A stretch of 64,000 nucleotides of DNA from Sulfidibacter corallicola. Lineage in GTDB: Bacteria; Acidobacteriota; Holophagae; Acanthopleuribacterales; Acanthopleuribacteraceae. The stretch spans positions 1,984,001 to 2,048,000 of the forward strand of contig NZ_CP071793.1 in assembly GCF_017498545.1 (NCBI RefSeq), written 5' to 3'. A program made the translations under genes and the position numbers. The notes beneath the pieces were generated by a model that was given only the letters and a program-made list of their open reading frames with translations, had not been told where the DNA came from and made no database searches. Of the stretch, positions 42,237-51,863 are shown in pieces; positions within the stretch are counted from its first letter, which is position 1; each line of letters begins with the position of its first letter.

Positions 42237-43375
42237 CCAAATAATGAATGCAAGGTTAAATTTTCCTCGTGATCCATTGGTTCTTTTAGATCTTACGCTT
42301 ACTTCAGAGTCCCACATTTAAAGATAATGTTTTTACTCTTTGCTAGGCATGCTGATTCTTTTCATTGCGTTCTGTTTTATGTGGACCTATGTGATTTCTG
42401 GTAGCCTTCTTTTCGACAAATAGTTCGTTTTCTTTTTCTTGTTAACCGGCTAGGGTCTTTCGGCTTTTGATGCTCACCAAGCCATTTGTCGGAAAGGTCT
42501 TCCCCGAGTCGGCCAGAGGTCTCGATGGACGTTTTGTCATCGCTCCTTGGTGCCCGATTACCGTGAATCGATCCCCATTTGGGACCCAAATACGCGAAAA
42601 ACCCTCGAATCCCCGATTCAATTCCTCACTTCCGAACGACTTCGTGTGGGGCTGTGAATTTTTTTTTCGAACAAGGACTTCGACGGGATTCATGTTGCAC
42701 TTTTGTCCAGGTCATCTCCCTTTCTACAAACGTGAAAAATCACACACAGGTGCCACAATTCCTGTTACCCTTGCAGGTTTGTTCAGGCCTCGGTTGCCGC
42801 GAGGAATTTTTAGCGCACATCGCCGATTTTCTTCTCGCGAAGGGCAAGCGAAACCGTTCTGAACCGAGGTCGATCGATGGTCGCGACCGAGGTTGGGACC
42901 GGGATCGTGAGCGGCCGGTCGACCTGCGCGGATTTTACGGAATTTGCAGGCTGGATGGGTCGTGATCGAGACCTTCGAAAATTCGAATCGAGCACCGAGC
43001 ATGAGCGCCATACCCAAGCTGACTTCCCGCATCGACAGAGGATTCCGTGGCCGGGTTTCCCGGAACGTTTCATCCACCGCTACCCCAACCTCGCGGAACT
43101 CGGATGTAGTGGCTCGATCGGCTGGTAAGGTAGGCCGCGGCCGATCGAGGGTCTGCGATGCACCGTTTGCGGCCGCGATTCGTGTCCCTGTCTGCCTTCT
43201 TCGAGCTCGCGATTCGGCGCCGACCGAGTCGCGATCGATTCTTCTCTGCCGGGAACCCAGGTCGTGCGATGCTTGGGTCACCACCATACCTCAGTTCTTT
43301 GGGCCCTTGCGCCCGGGCAAGCTCGCGTTTGATGACGGGCTTTCCCATGTCACCACAAGCTAAGGAGTACACCCC
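42237..43375. other. Long gene-free region between recombinase and aldolase
   Basis: About 1.1 kb without a credible gene. The left half (to about 42750) is AT-rich like the recombinase; the right half (42840-43340) is GC-rich with many CGATCG/GGTCG words and small palindromes such as GGTCGCGACC near 42880. Open frames overlap on both strands with no ribosome binding sites or family resemblance. It may hold decayed mobile DNA, an attachment site or an RNA. Confidence 0.4.
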
Positions 43376-44392
43376 ATGTCACAAGAATTGGTTACCGTAG
43401 CTAATGCCCTGGTCGCGCGCGGCAAAGGCATTCTGGCTGCTGATGAGAGTTTTCCCACCATTGCCAAGCGTTTCAAGAGCATCGGGTTGGAATCTACCGA
43501 AGAATACCGTCGCGACTATCGCCACATGCTGTTTACCGCTCCGGATTTCAGCCAGTACGTCAGCGGTGTCATCCTTTTCGATGAAACCCTTCGCCAAAAG
43601 GCTGCCGACGGAAAGCGTCTTGCCGACATCCTGGCCGATCAAGGGGTGATTCCCGGTATCAAGGTGGATGCGGGCGCCAAGCCGCTGGCCGGATTCGAGG
43701 GTGAAACGGTGACCGAAGGCCTCGACGGTCTGCGCGGCCGCCTGGCCGAATACAGGGAACTCGGCGCCAAATTCGCCAAGTGGCGGGCCGTGATCAACAT
43801 CGGCGAGGGATTGCCGACCCGTTTCGCGCTGGAAGCCAACGCGCACGCCCTGGCTCGTTACGCCGCCTTGTGCCAGGAAGCGGGAATCGTTCCCATCGTG
43901 GAGCCCGAAGTGCTGATGGACGGCAATCACGATCTGGCTCGTTGCCAGGCCGTGACCGAAGAGATCCTGGTACTGGTCTTCGCCCAATTGAAAGCCCACA
44001 ACGTGTTGCTCGAGGGCATGTTGCTCAAGCCCAACATGGTCATTTCCGGTAAGGGTGCCGCTGATCGCGCCGGTGCCGAGGAAGTTGCCAAGGAAACCGT
44101 CGCTACCCTGAAACGTTGCGTTCCCTCGGCCGTTCCGGGGATCGTCTTTCTGTCCGGCGGCCAGTCTTCGGTCGAAGCCACCGAGCACCTGGACTTGATG
44201 AACAAGTTGGGCGACCTGCCTTGGGCTTTGTCATTCTCCTATGGTCGGGCACTGCAGGAAGATGCCCTGAAGGCATGGCAGGGTCAGAGCGGCAATGTCG
44301 CCACCGCCCAAGCCGTTTTCCGCCACCGCGCCAAAATGAATGGGGTTGCCGCCACCGGTGGCTATTCCAGCCAGTTGGAAAACGCGTCTTGA
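43376..44392 (+). CDS. Fructose-bisphosphate aldolase, class I
   Basis: A 338-residue Schiff-base aldolase of the animal/plant-like class I type, splitting fructose 1,6-bisphosphate. It shows KGILAADESFPTIAKRF, YVSGVILFDETLRQ, VPIVEPEVLMDGNHD, LLKPNMVISGK with the Schiff-base lysine at about residue 218, and FLSGGQSSVEATEHL. AAGGAG sits well before the ATG. It is a monocistronic unit ending in a hairpin terminator. Class I aldolases are less common in bacteria than class II. Confidence 0.95.
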   Translation: MSQELVTVANALVARGKGILAADESFPTIAKRFKSIGLESTEEYRRDYRHMLFTAPDFSQYVSGVILFDETLRQKAADGKRLADILADQGVIPGIKVDAGAKPLAGFEGETVTEGLDGLRGRLAEYRELGAKFAKWRAVINIGEGLPTRFALEANAHALARYAALCQEAGIVPIVEPEVLMDGNHDLARCQAVTEEILVLVFAQLKAHNVLLEGMLLKPNMVISGKGAADRAGAEEVAKETVATLKRCVPSAVPGIVFLSGGQSSVEATEHLDLMNKLGDLPWALSFSYGRALQEDALKAWQGQSGNVATAQAVFRHRAKMNGVAATGGYSSQLENAS

Positions 44393-44420
44393 TGGCGCTT
44401 TGATCGCCATCCCATCGATC

Positions 44421-44458
44421 AGCCAGGAGAGGTTCAGGCACTCCTGGCTGATTTTCGT
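44421..44458 (+). terminator. Terminator after aldolase gene
   Basis: A perfect 9-bp stem AGCCAGGAG / CTCCTGGCT with an 11-base loop is followed by GATTTTCGTTT, a moderately T-rich tail. Confidence 0.75.
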
Positions 44459-44469
44459 TTGGGGTCGAA

Positions 44470-44513
44470 GCACGGAGGGAGCACGGGGGTAGCACGGGCG
44501 TAGCACGAGCGTA
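44470..44513. repeat. Imperfect 11-bp tandem repeat, four units
   Basis: Four consecutive 11-base units of the form GCACGGGCGTA (variants GCACGGAGGGA, GCACGGGGGTA, GCACGGGCGTA, GCACGAGCGTA) lie between the aldolase terminator and the next gene, with a decayed fifth unit after them. Confidence 0.8.
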
Positions 44514-44697
44514 GCGCGCTGGACGCGTGGATGCACCGTGCGCACCACGTCACGAGAACTCGACTTTTTTGTGGGATTTCGGCCTCTTGTGCTCTACTTG
44601 ATCAAGACACAGTGTGTTCATCATCGCCGCGGATGTTCCCGGCAGACGTCATCGGCCCAGTGATTTCTCGGGCCACATTTCCAACCAGAGTTGTTTC

Positions 44698-45600
44698 ATG
44701 TCCAAAAAAAAGAAGAAAAGGGTCTCCGGTGGGGGAAGCGCCGCATCGGTGATGGCCAGCGAACCGAGGCCCGCCGCCAAAGCCAGGCGGTCTTGGCTCG
44801 TGGGGTTGCTGGTCGTCGGTGTCTTGGCGGCAATCGCCGCGCCCTTGGTGTTTCAGGAAGAAACCACCCAGACGGCCGGGATCTCCCAAACGCCGACTCG
44901 ATATCGGTTCAAGGTCGTTCGTAAAATCCCCCACGATCCCCAGGCCTACACCCAGGGTCTCCTGGTACACGAGGGCCATTTCTACGAGAGCACGGGATTG
45001 AATGGACAGTCCAGCGTGCGTCGTTTGGATCCCGACAGTGGTTCGGTCCTCCTCCGCCGGGATCTCGATGCCCGCTATTTCGGCGAAGGTCTCCACTTTT
45101 ATCGCGGTGTGCTGATGCAGTTGACGTGGCGGGCAGGGGAATTGTTGATCTACGACAGCGCCAGTTTGGAGCCCTTGCGGTCATACCGCTATCAAGGCGA
45201 GGGGTGGGGTCTCACCGGCTCCGGAGACCAGTTGTTCCGCACCGATGGTACCAGCCGGCTCCACGTTCACGATGCCGGGGATTTCTCCCTGTTGCGATCG
45301 GTGACCGTCCGCCAAGGTGGTCGCGAAGTCGGTGGCCTGAACGAGTTGGAATGGATCGACGGGCGCGTTTGGGCCAACGTCTACGGCACCAACCGCGTCG
45401 TCATCATCGATCCGGAAAAGGGTGACGTCACGGGGTCGATCAACTTTTCCGGTTTACTCGAGCGCCAGGATCGCCATGGACGCGAAGATGTACTCAATGG
45501 GATTGCGCACGACAAGGCCACCGGCCGCATTTTCGTGACCGGAAAACGATACGCCTTCATTTACGAAGTCGAACTCGAGCCGCTGTCTTCGGAGGGGTGA
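44698..45600 (+). CDS. Glutaminyl-peptide cyclotransferase (bacterial/plant type)
   Basis: A 300-residue membrane-anchored enzyme that converts N-terminal Gln to pyroglutamate. After a lysine-rich cytoplasmic start (MSKKKKKRVSGGG) and one TM helix (residues about 33-53) comes the five-bladed propeller of the plant/bacterial QC family: HDPQAYTQGLLVHEGHFYES, FGEGLHFYRGVLMQLTWR, NELEWIDGRVWANVYGTN and EDVLNGIAHDKATGRIFVTG. The ATG at 44698 has only a weak AGAG upstream. It is followed after 3 bases by lspA, suggesting shared export or envelope maturation roles. Confidence 0.9.
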   Translation: MSKKKKKRVSGGGSAASVMASEPRPAAKARRSWLVGLLVVGVLAAIAAPLVFQEETTQTAGISQTPTRYRFKVVRKIPHDPQAYTQGLLVHEGHFYESTGLNGQSSVRRLDPDSGSVLLRRDLDARYFGEGLHFYRGVLMQLTWRAGELLIYDSASLEPLRSYRYQGEGWGLTGSGDQLFRTDGTSRLHVHDAGDFSLLRSVTVRQGGREVGGLNELEWIDGRVWANVYGTNRVVIIDPEKGDVTGSINFSGLLERQDRHGREDVLNGIAHDKATGRIFVTGKRYAFIYEVELEPLSSEG

Positions 45601-45603
45601 CAC

Positions 45604-46110
45604 ATGAAAAAAATGGACGTGGCCTTGTTTGCCATAATTGCATCGTTCACCGTGGGTCTCTCCCAGGTGGGTAGTTACCTGGTCAATGCCAACTTGGCAC
45701 AACATCAATCCGTGCAGGTGTTTTCGTTTTTGCACTTCACCCATGTCCGCAACATGGGCGGCATTTTCGGCATCATGCAAGGTAAGGGTTGGGTTTTCGC
45801 GACCCTGTCCTTTCTGGTACTGGCCGTCCTGGTGACCTACATCTGCATGGCACGCAACATTCGCCGTTACGAATACATTTGCTATGGCTTGATCGTGGGC
45901 GGTGGTGCCAGCAACATCCTGGATCGGTTCATCTACGGCTCGGTCGTGGATTTCATCGACGTTCGGGGCATTTCCTTCTGGCACTACATCTTCAACACGG
46001 CCGACGTGATGATTCACTTGGGCATTTGGCCGCTGGTCTTGATAAGCCTCTTGTGGCACCAGAAAGAGGAAAATGGCGGGAAGGAAGGGGAGCGGCCGGC
46101 CGCCGGCTAG
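45604..46110 (+). CDS. lspA: Lipoprotein signal peptidase (signal peptidase II)
   Basis: A 168-residue inner-membrane aspartic protease that removes signal peptides from prolipoproteins. Four hydrophobic segments are present, with HVRNMGGIFGIM after TM1, the catalytic Asp107 in GGASNILDRFIYGSVVDFID and Asp134 in FNTADVMIHLG. These are the two LspA active-site blocks. It is probably co-transcribed with the glutaminyl cyclase gene, and its substrates would include the lipoproteins encoded at 7.2-8.7 and 49.2 kb. Confidence 0.95.
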   Translation: MKKMDVALFAIIASFTVGLSQVGSYLVNANLAQHQSVQVFSFLHFTHVRNMGGIFGIMQGKGWVFATLSFLVLAVLVTYICMARNIRRYEYICYGLIVGGGASNILDRFIYGSVVDFIDVRGISFWHYIFNTADVMIHLGIWPLVLISLLWHQKEENGGKEGERPAAG

Positions 46111-46427
46111 CGTCCATCGCCAACCAGTGTTTTTTTGAATCGGTTCCCCGCACGCGACCGAATTGCCGGATTCCCGATGCGAACAGGCTTCGGCAGCCAG
46201 TCTATCGCTTCAGCTATTCACTTGGGGACACGTATCTCGCCGAGACCTGGCGCCTGGAAGTCGTTTCCGCGCCGAGTCCGGCGAAATGGCTTGTGTCGCT
46301 CTTCATGTGTCTGGACGATCACCGGCAGAGCCACCCATAAATACAGAAAAGGAAGGCCTTTCGACCTCCCTTTTGAACGCTGTGAGTTCTTTTGATGCGA
46401 CGCGGCGATGGCCGGTCGGCAGCTATG
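46111..46427. other. Convergent intergenic region lspA / tkt
   Basis: 317 bases. A hairpin of moderate quality near 46346-46375 (AAAGGAAGG ... CCTCCCTTTT) could terminate either convergent transcript. No gene is supported. Confidence 0.4.
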
Positions 46428-48440
46428 TCAGTCGAGCAGTGACTTCGCGGTGTTGGCCAGGTTTTCGGCGGTCAATCCGTATTCGGTCAAAATACGACCG
46501 GCCGGCGCCGAGGCACCGAATTGATCGACACCGACGACGGCACCCTTGCGGCCGATCCATTTCTCCCAGCCGAAAGAGCAACCCGCTTCGATGGCGACGC
46601 GAACATCCACGTCGGGAGGAAGTACGGCATCGCGATAGTCCTGGCCTTGGGCCGCGAAGAGTTCCCAGCTCGGCATGGAGACGACGCGCGCGGCAATGCC
46701 TTCCTCTTCGAGTAGTGTCTTGGCGGCCAGCGCGGTGTGAACTTCCGCACCGGTACCGATGAGGATCACGGCGGGTTTTCCGTCTTTTGCCTCGGACAGG
46801 GTGTAGGCACCTTTGGCGACGCCGGATGCCGATTCCAGGGTGCTGCGGTCCAGGGTCGGCAGGTTCTGACGGGACAAGACCAGGTTGATCGGGCTGCCCT
46901 CATGGCCCATGATCACGCGCCAGGCTTCGGCGACCTCGGTGGCGTCCGCGGGGCGGATGACCACGTTGTTGGGAATGGCGCGAAGAGAGGCCAGGTGCTC
47001 CACCGGTTGGTGGGTGGGGCCATCTTCGCCCAGCGCGACCGAATCGTGGGTAAAGATGAAGATGGGGTTCAGGTGGCACAGGGCCGCCAGGCGGATCGCG
47101 GGTCGCATGTAGTCAGAAAAGCAGAAAAAGGTCGCGGTGTAGGGGCGGATTCCGCCGTGATAGGCCATCCCGTTGGCGATGGCGCCCATGGCATGCTCGC
47201 GGACACCGAATTGAATGTTGCGACCGGCGCCGGTGCGGCCGTCGAAGAGCTCGGCGCCCTTGATGCCGGTTTTGGTGGAACAGGAGAGGTCGGCATCGCC
47301 GCCGAGCAGCCAGGGGATTTCGGCCGCGACCGCGTTGAGCACGGTGCCGGAGCTGGATCGTGTGGCCACCTTGTCTCCTGCGTTACCGGTGGGCAAGTCG
47401 GCATCCCAGCCTTCGGGAAGATCGCCCGTATGGGCCATACGCCATTGCTCGGCGAGTTCGGGAAAGGTCTTGCCGTAGCGCTCGAACATTTCGGTCCAGG
47501 CTGCTTGGGCCTCGCCACCCTTGGTGAGTGCCTCGCGGAAATGGGTGGAGGCCGCTTCCGGAACGCTGAACGGCTCCGTCTCCGTCCAGCCCAGTGCCTT
47601 CTTGGTCAGCTCGATTTCCCCATCGCCCAGCGGCGCGCCGTGGGCCGCCGACTTGCCGGACTTGTTGGGAGAACCGTAGCCGATCGTGGTCTTGACGATG
47701 ATGAGGGAGGGTTGCTCAGCGATGGTCTTCGCATTGGAGATAGCGACATCCAGGCCTTCCAGGTCGGTGTCTCCGTCTTGAACGGTTTGAACGTGCCAGC
47801 CATAGGACTTGTAGCGTTGGGCCACGTTTTCCGTGAAGGTGTTGGCGGTGGGACCGTCGAGGCAGATGTCGTTGGCGTCGTAGAGGTAGATCAGTTTACC
47901 GAGTTGAAGGTGTCCGGCCAATGAGGCCGCTTCCGCCGAAATGCCTTCCATGAGATCGCCGTCGCCGACCAGGGCATAGGTAAAGTGGTTCACCAACTCG
48001 AAATCCGGTCGGTTGAAATGGTGCGCCAAAGCGCGCTCGGCGATGGCCATGCCCACCGCGTTGGCCGTGCCCTGTCCCAGGGGACCTGTGGTGGCCTCGA
48101 CGCCCGGGGTCATGAACGATTCCGGGTGGCCGGGGGTCTTGCTGTGCCATTGGCGAAACTGCTTGATGTCATCCAGGGTCAGATCGTATCCGGTGAGATG
48201 CAACAGGGCGTAGAGCAACATGCTGCCATGACCGGCGGATAGGACGAACCGGTCCCGATTGGACCATTTGGGGTCGGCAGGGTTGTGGTGCAGGTGCTTT
48301 TGCCACAGCGTATACGCCATGGGCGCCGCGCCCATGGGCAAACCGGGATGTCCGGAATTCGCTTTTTGGATAGCGTCGATGGCGAGCGTGCGAATCGTGT
48401 TGATGCACAACGTGTCCAGGTTTTGTCGATCGGTCGTCAT
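46428..48440 (-). CDS. tkt: Transketolase
   Basis: A 670-residue thiamine-diphosphate enzyme of the pentose phosphate and Calvin-type pathways. The N-terminal part shows [37 protein letters not shown] and the ThDP-binding [20 protein letters not shown]; the middle has [20 protein letters not shown] and [19 protein letters not shown]. Length and motif order fit bacterial TktA. GGAG precedes the ATG by 7 bases. It is monocistronic and located near aldolase and Kdo genes, which use sugar phosphates it helps to supply. Confidence 0.97.
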   Translation of the reverse strand: MTTDRQNLDTLCINTIRTLAIDAIQKANSGHPGLPMGAAPMAYTLWQKHLHHNPADPKWSNRDRFVLSAGHGSMLLYALLHLTGYDLTLDDIKQFRQWHSKTPGHPESFMTPGVEATTGPLGQGTANAVGMAIAERALAHHFNRPDFELVNHFTYALVGDGDLMEGISAEAASLAGHLQLGKLIYLYDANDICLDGPTANTFTENVAQRYKSYGWHVQTVQDGDTDLEGLDVAISNAKTIAEQPSLIIVKTTIGYGSPNKSGKSAAHGAPLGDGEIELTKKALGWTETEPFSVPEAASTHFREALTKGGEAQAAWTEMFERYGKTFPELAEQWRMAHTGDLPEGWDADLPTGNAGDKVATRSSSGTVLNAVAAEIPWLLGGDADLSCSTKTGIKGAELFDGRTGAGRNIQFGVREHAMGAIANGMAYHGGIRPYTATFFCFSDYMRPAIRLAALCHLNPIFIFTHDSVALGEDGPTHQPVEHLASLRAIPNNVVIRPADATEVAEAWRVIMGHEGSPINLVLSRQNLPTLDRSTLESASGVAKGAYTLSEAKDGKPAVILIGTGAEVHTALAAKTLLEEEGIAARVVSMPSWELFAAQGQDYRDAVLPPDVDVRVAIEAGCSFGWEKWIGRKGAVVGVDQFGASAPAGRILTEYGLTAENLANTAKSLLD

Positions 48441-49177
48441 GTAAGGCTCCAGTCCATTGAGGTGGTGGGGATTCGGGCTTCCTTGCCTAGTGTCGAAGTG
48501 ATACCCCGATAGTCCGGGAGCACTGGCGGTGGATGATCCGGCAAGGTTTTTCAGGGGTTTGGTGACGGCGCCGTGTCACGCCGGCATGTCACGCGAGATG
48601 AGAAACCTAGCGGCTGGGGAGTCGTTTCGGGGGATAGCCTGGCGCCTCTCGAATCGTCCAGCCCCTAGCCCTGAGCAAAACCTTGCATTAAACCACGTAT
48701 CGGGAACTCAGGCCAGTTGCTATCTTTTCGTTTCCCAAATCGGGACTTTATTTATAAGGTTGTGTCGAATCCGGGAAACCGAACTTCGGCAGCTCTGCGA
48801 GTTGCTGTTCGGAACCGATTCCCGGGCCGGCTCCCAGGGGATCCGGGATCGAAGATCCGCCTGGTCGATGTCCTTCTGGGAATCGCGGAATTTTGGAGCC
48901 GTTCCTCGGACGCGGTCAGTTCCCCAATGCAGCATGGTATCGGTCGTAAGGGATCTGGTCCCAGTTGATTGGCTGGTGATCGGCCGTCTGCCGAGGTTCG
49001 GCGTCTCGAGGTCGATGCCCTGCTCATCGAGGCAGACCCACTTGGCCGCGACGATCTAACCGCATTCTGGATGGCACCAAGGAGTTCCGCTTGTTCGAAA
49101 CGATCCGTCACACGATGTTCCAGAATCCACGCTATGGCCGCCTCGAGCCTGCCGCTCCCATGATTCCCTCACCGGGT
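48441..49177. other. Gene-free region
   Basis: About 700 bases between the divergent transketolase and lipoprotein genes. Several short open frames exist but none has a start signal or protein-like composition. A TTTATTTATAAGG AT-rich patch at about 48747-48760 might belong to a promoter. Confidence 0.35.
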
Positions 49178-49762
49178 ATGCGCCATCCGTGGATCCGATC
49201 CTGTGCGATCGGCCTCGCGACGCTGGCGCTATCGCTTCTCTGTGGCTGCAGCGGTTTGAGCCGCGTTCCGGTGGAGATCGACGATGTGTTTCGCACAACA
49301 GACCGCGAAGTCTACGTCTTCGAGGGGGACCTGGTCGAAGTGCGGCTGGAGGTGTTTCCCCGCGACGCGCGGTTGGCCTGGCGGTTCGAGAACAAATCCC
49401 GGCAGGAGCTTCGGATCTTCCACGAACACTTGAGCTTGAACATGGCAAACGATTCGGAAAACTATACTTTGTGGGGCGCCCCTCGGCGTCCGCACTACCG
49501 GATTCCCCCGATTCTGTTGGAGCGGGGAAAATTTGTGTCGCTGACTTATCCGATCAAATACAACAGCCCGCTATGGCCGTTCAAACCGGAAGGGCAACGG
49601 TGGACCCTGAACTTCGACGTCTTCGAGGCGATACCCGGAGAAGTGCGCCCGACGGGGCTTGACGGTGCCGCGAAACCCGCACCCATACAGCGAATCCGGC
49701 TCGGTTTCGATCCCGACCCAGATGGGGAAGTGTTGGATAAATCGGGGAGAAAAGACGAATGA
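49178..49762 (+). CDS. Putative lipoprotein of unknown function
   Basis: A protein of about 194 residues with a signal peptide MRHPWIRSCAIGLATLALSL ending LCGC at Cys24, a near-lipobox with an unusual Cys at the second position. The mature domain is beta-rich (VYVFEGDLVEVRLEVFPRDA, LAWRFENKSRQELRIFHEHL, KFVSLTYPIKYNSP) and ends in an acidic tail. No family is recognised. Start choice is uncertain: a TTG at 49091 has a strong AAGGAG ribosome binding site 6 bases upstream but would give a 53-residue signal peptide; ATGs at 49160 and 49178 give normal lengths with poor sites. Confidence 0.6.
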   Translation: MRHPWIRSCAIGLATLALSLLCGCSGLSRVPVEIDDVFRTTDREVYVFEGDLVEVRLEVFPRDARLAWRFENKSRQELRIFHEHLSLNMANDSENYTLWGAPRRPHYRIPPILLERGKFVSLTYPIKYNSPLWPFKPEGQRWTLNFDVFEAIPGEVRPTGLDGAAKPAPIQRIRLGFDPDPDGEVLDKSGRKDE

Positions 49763-49796
49763 AATGCAAGGTGGAGCAATAAAAAATTGCATTTCA
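49760..49796 (+). repeat. Perfect 10-bp inverted repeat over the lipoprotein stop codon
   Basis: TGAAATGCAA (starting with the stop TGA itself) pairs with TTGCATTTCA across a 17-base A-rich loop. No T-run follows, so this may stabilise the mRNA end or bind a protein rather than terminate. Confidence 0.6.
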
Positions 49797-50362
49797 GCCG
49801 AGAATGGAATTAATATTGTGTAACGTTTACATTCGTGTACTGGTGTTTTCAGGGTATTTTCTTGACGTGTGCGCTTGGCTGTCGGATGGTCCGAATCAGC
49901 CCGGCAGCCCGATAACGAGTCCCCGTTCAAAAAAACTTAAACCCTCTTAAAGCTTGGTTTTAAAGACAGTAATGTGGTTTCGGCGAGCTGAATCGTGTAA
50001 GTTTTTCATGGCATGCCTATTGCTCTCCTCGCCAATCACCTTTATACTTTGAAAAAAAATGATGAGGCCTCCGTGTAATTCTTGTGAAAAGCATCTTTCA
50101 TTTCTGAGAAACCGCCCGAGGCTCTTTCATTTTTGACGAATCAAGGCTCTTCGTAAGGCTCGACAGCCTTTTACACTCTTCTCGTATTCCAGCGGGGTTT
50201 GACCTTGAGCTTCGGTTGGAATCACCCAGCATCCTGTTTAATCAGTAGAGGTCTACCACCTACAATCCCACAGTCAATCAGCATGAGACCGTTAGTCGCT
50301 CCACAATTCAACCGCTCCACAATTTTTTTCATGTCGTCGAATGGGAAATGGGGGAAGAAAGG
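49797..50362. other. AT-rich region upstream of ankyrin gene
   Basis: About 560 bases with low G+C. A direct repeat CGCTCCACAATT occurs twice, 16 bases apart, at about 50297-50324. A possible tiny minus-strand gene (50222-50332) is listed separately. No clear promoter could be assigned. Confidence 0.4.
50222..50332 (-). CDS. Possible 36-residue small protein
   Basis: MKKIVERLNCGATNGLMLID opens a 36-codon frame ending LLIKQDAG. The peptide has a protein-like composition with two Cys, and reads better than nearby noise frames, but there is no ribosome binding site and it overlaps the likely promoter region of the ankyrin gene. It might be a gene fragment. I do not recognise it. Confidence 0.2.
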   Translation of the reverse strand: MKKIVERLNCGATNGLMLIDCGIVGGRPLLIKQDAG

Positions 50363-50812
50363 ATGTCCAAAATAAAGTTTATAGTAGGTGTATTGGTGGT
50401 CAGCTTGTCGCTGCCGCTGTTTTCTCAAGATGCCAATCTTCATCTCGCCGCAATGGAGGGCAACGCCGGAAAAGTCAAGGCAGCCATTGCGGGAGGTGCC
50501 AATGTCAACAGCACCATGTCCGGGGGATGGACCCCGCTCATGATCGCTTCCAAGTACGGAAAATCCGCCGTGATTACCGCTCTACTCAAAGGCAATGCCG
50601 ATATCAACATGACCAATGACAGTGGCAATACCGCGCTGAACGTGGCCGTTGTCGCGAACGACGTCCAGGCTGTCAAGATTCTGTTGACCCATGATGCCCG
50701 CATCGACATTCGCAACAATCAAGGGCTCGATGCCTTTGAGATCGCTCGAGTGATGAATCGAGAAGAAATTCTCAAGCTTCTAGAAGACCATCAAGCGCAA
50801 AAAGGTAGTTGA
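50363..50812 (+). CDS. Exported ankyrin-repeat protein
   Basis: A 149-residue protein with a signal peptide (MSKIKFIVGVLVVSLSLPLF, then SQD) and about three and a half ankyrin repeats: NLHLAAMEGNAGKVKAAIAG, GWTPLMIASKYGKSAVITAL, GNTALNVAVVANDVQAVKIL and GLDAFEIARVMNREEILKLL. Ankyrins bind protein partners; an exported single-module form suggests a periplasmic inhibitor or chaperone, but no partner is adjacent. AAGAAAGG precedes the ATG. It ends at a strong bidirectional terminator. Confidence 0.88.
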   Translation: MSKIKFIVGVLVVSLSLPLFSQDANLHLAAMEGNAGKVKAAIAGGANVNSTMSGGWTPLMIASKYGKSAVITALLKGNADINMTNDSGNTALNVAVVANDVQAVKILLTHDARIDIRNNQGLDAFEIARVMNREEILKLLEDHQAQKGS

Positions 50813-50845
50813 TTTTCCCCCCTTCTCTTCGATTTTTCTTTCGTG

Positions 50846-50879
50846 AAAAACCGTTCCCGCCCCGGCCGGAACGGTTTTT
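50846..50879. terminator. Bidirectional rho-independent terminator
   Basis: AAAAACCGTTCC pairs perfectly with GGAACGGTTTTT around a C/G-rich loop, between the convergent ankyrin and YceI-like genes. Confidence 0.92.
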
Positions 50880-50884
50880 CGCGT

Positions 50885-51589
50885 TTATGGGGTCGATCCT
50901 TCGGGTTCGGCCACCAGGTGAACGAACAGGTGGATTTGATCTTGGTTGGCTACCGCGCCGAACGCGGCCGAGTAGGGTTTGATTCCAAAATCCGTGAACT
51001 TCATTTCTCCGACGATCCGAACGATCAATTTCCCCTCTTCGATGGTCAGGGTGGCCGGGAACGGCTTTTTGACGGTTTGATCCTTGATGGTGATCGCGAT
51101 CTCGACCGAATGGGTAAAGGTCTGGGTGCCCACCGTTTTTTCACGTTCTTCGATGCCGATGATCTCCGCTTTGATCGAGGGGTATTTGTCCGCCTGTAGT
51201 TGCTTCTTGCCCAGCATGGACTTTCGGATCTTTTTGCGATTGCTCTCCGATTGCTCGCTGAAGTCTTCCTCGGCAAAAGCCAGGTCCTTCAAGATCGGCG
51301 TCCATCGTTTGGCTTCGGCCGATTCGTCGGCCTGGAGTTTTTGGACGTCGATGGTGAACGCGATGCGTGTTTGGAGCAGATCGTCCGGCTGGCATTGGAT
51401 TTCGGCCTGGTAATCGGTGGCGTGGACGAAGTGGTTGTGACCGAGGCTTTCGATCAGGCCGGCCTTGTGGGTGACGATGGAGAGCACGCTGTCCGCCGTC
51501 ACGACCCGATAATCGGCGGCGTGGGCGTATCCGGTGAAAAGCCACAAGAGAGCGATGGTCATCGAGGAGCACGAAATACTGCGGATCAT
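50885..51589 (-). CDS. YceI-like periplasmic protein
   Basis: A 234-residue exported protein with signal peptide MIRSISCSSMTIALLWLFTG cleaved after AHA. The mature part has the YceI start DYRVVTADSVLSIVTHKAG and GHNHFVHATDYQAEIQ, and ends FTDFGIKPYSAAFGAVANQD. YceI-type lipocalin-like barrels bind long isoprenoid or lipid molecules in the periplasm. The central charged region (EDFSEQSESNRKKIRKSML) is typical of a diverged subgroup. ATG 51589 is chosen over a TTG one codon earlier; AAAGG lies upstream. Confidence 0.85.
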   Translation of the reverse strand: MIRSISCSSMTIALLWLFTGYAHAADYRVVTADSVLSIVTHKAGLIESLGHNHFVHATDYQAEIQCQPDDLLQTRIAFTIDVQKLQADESAEAKRWTPILKDLAFAEEDFSEQSESNRKKIRKSMLGKKQLQADKYPSIKAEIIGIEEREKTVGTQTFTHSVEIAITIKDQTVKKPFPATLTIEEGKLIVRIVGEMKFTDFGIKPYSAAFGAVANQDQIHLFVHLVAEPEGSTP

Positions 51590-51863
51590 CAAGCAACCTT
51601 TGCGAGGACGAGTGTGGCGCTGTATGGGTGACGCCGAGGTTTGGGAGGTGGCTCTTGTTCGGAAACGCGAGATGCGAGGTAGGCAATGTCGGGTGGGGAA
51701 ATCAGCAGGGATTATAGCTAAGTTTTTAGATGAATAAAGTTGAGCTAGGCCACATTCTGGTGTCTTTCCATGATCTCACGGCTGGGACCCTCATGCGTTG
51801 CTTTTGTGGATGTGGAATGTCAGAATAAATCACTTTTTGTCGAACCATCTGTATGTAATCACG

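Noticed and set aside
42441..43372. Several overlapping open frames of 80-187 codons on both strands
   Set aside because: None has a ribosome binding site, they contradict one another, and their residue content is not protein-like.
44597..44606. CTTGATCAAG palindrome resembling an FNR/CRP site
   Set aside because: FNR and CRP half-sites need a spacer of 4-6 bases; here the halves are contiguous, so it is probably chance.
48529..49059. 176-codon plus-strand frame upstream of the lipoprotein gene
   Set aside because: Cys/Arg/Ser-rich composition without motif or ribosome binding site; treated as non-coding.
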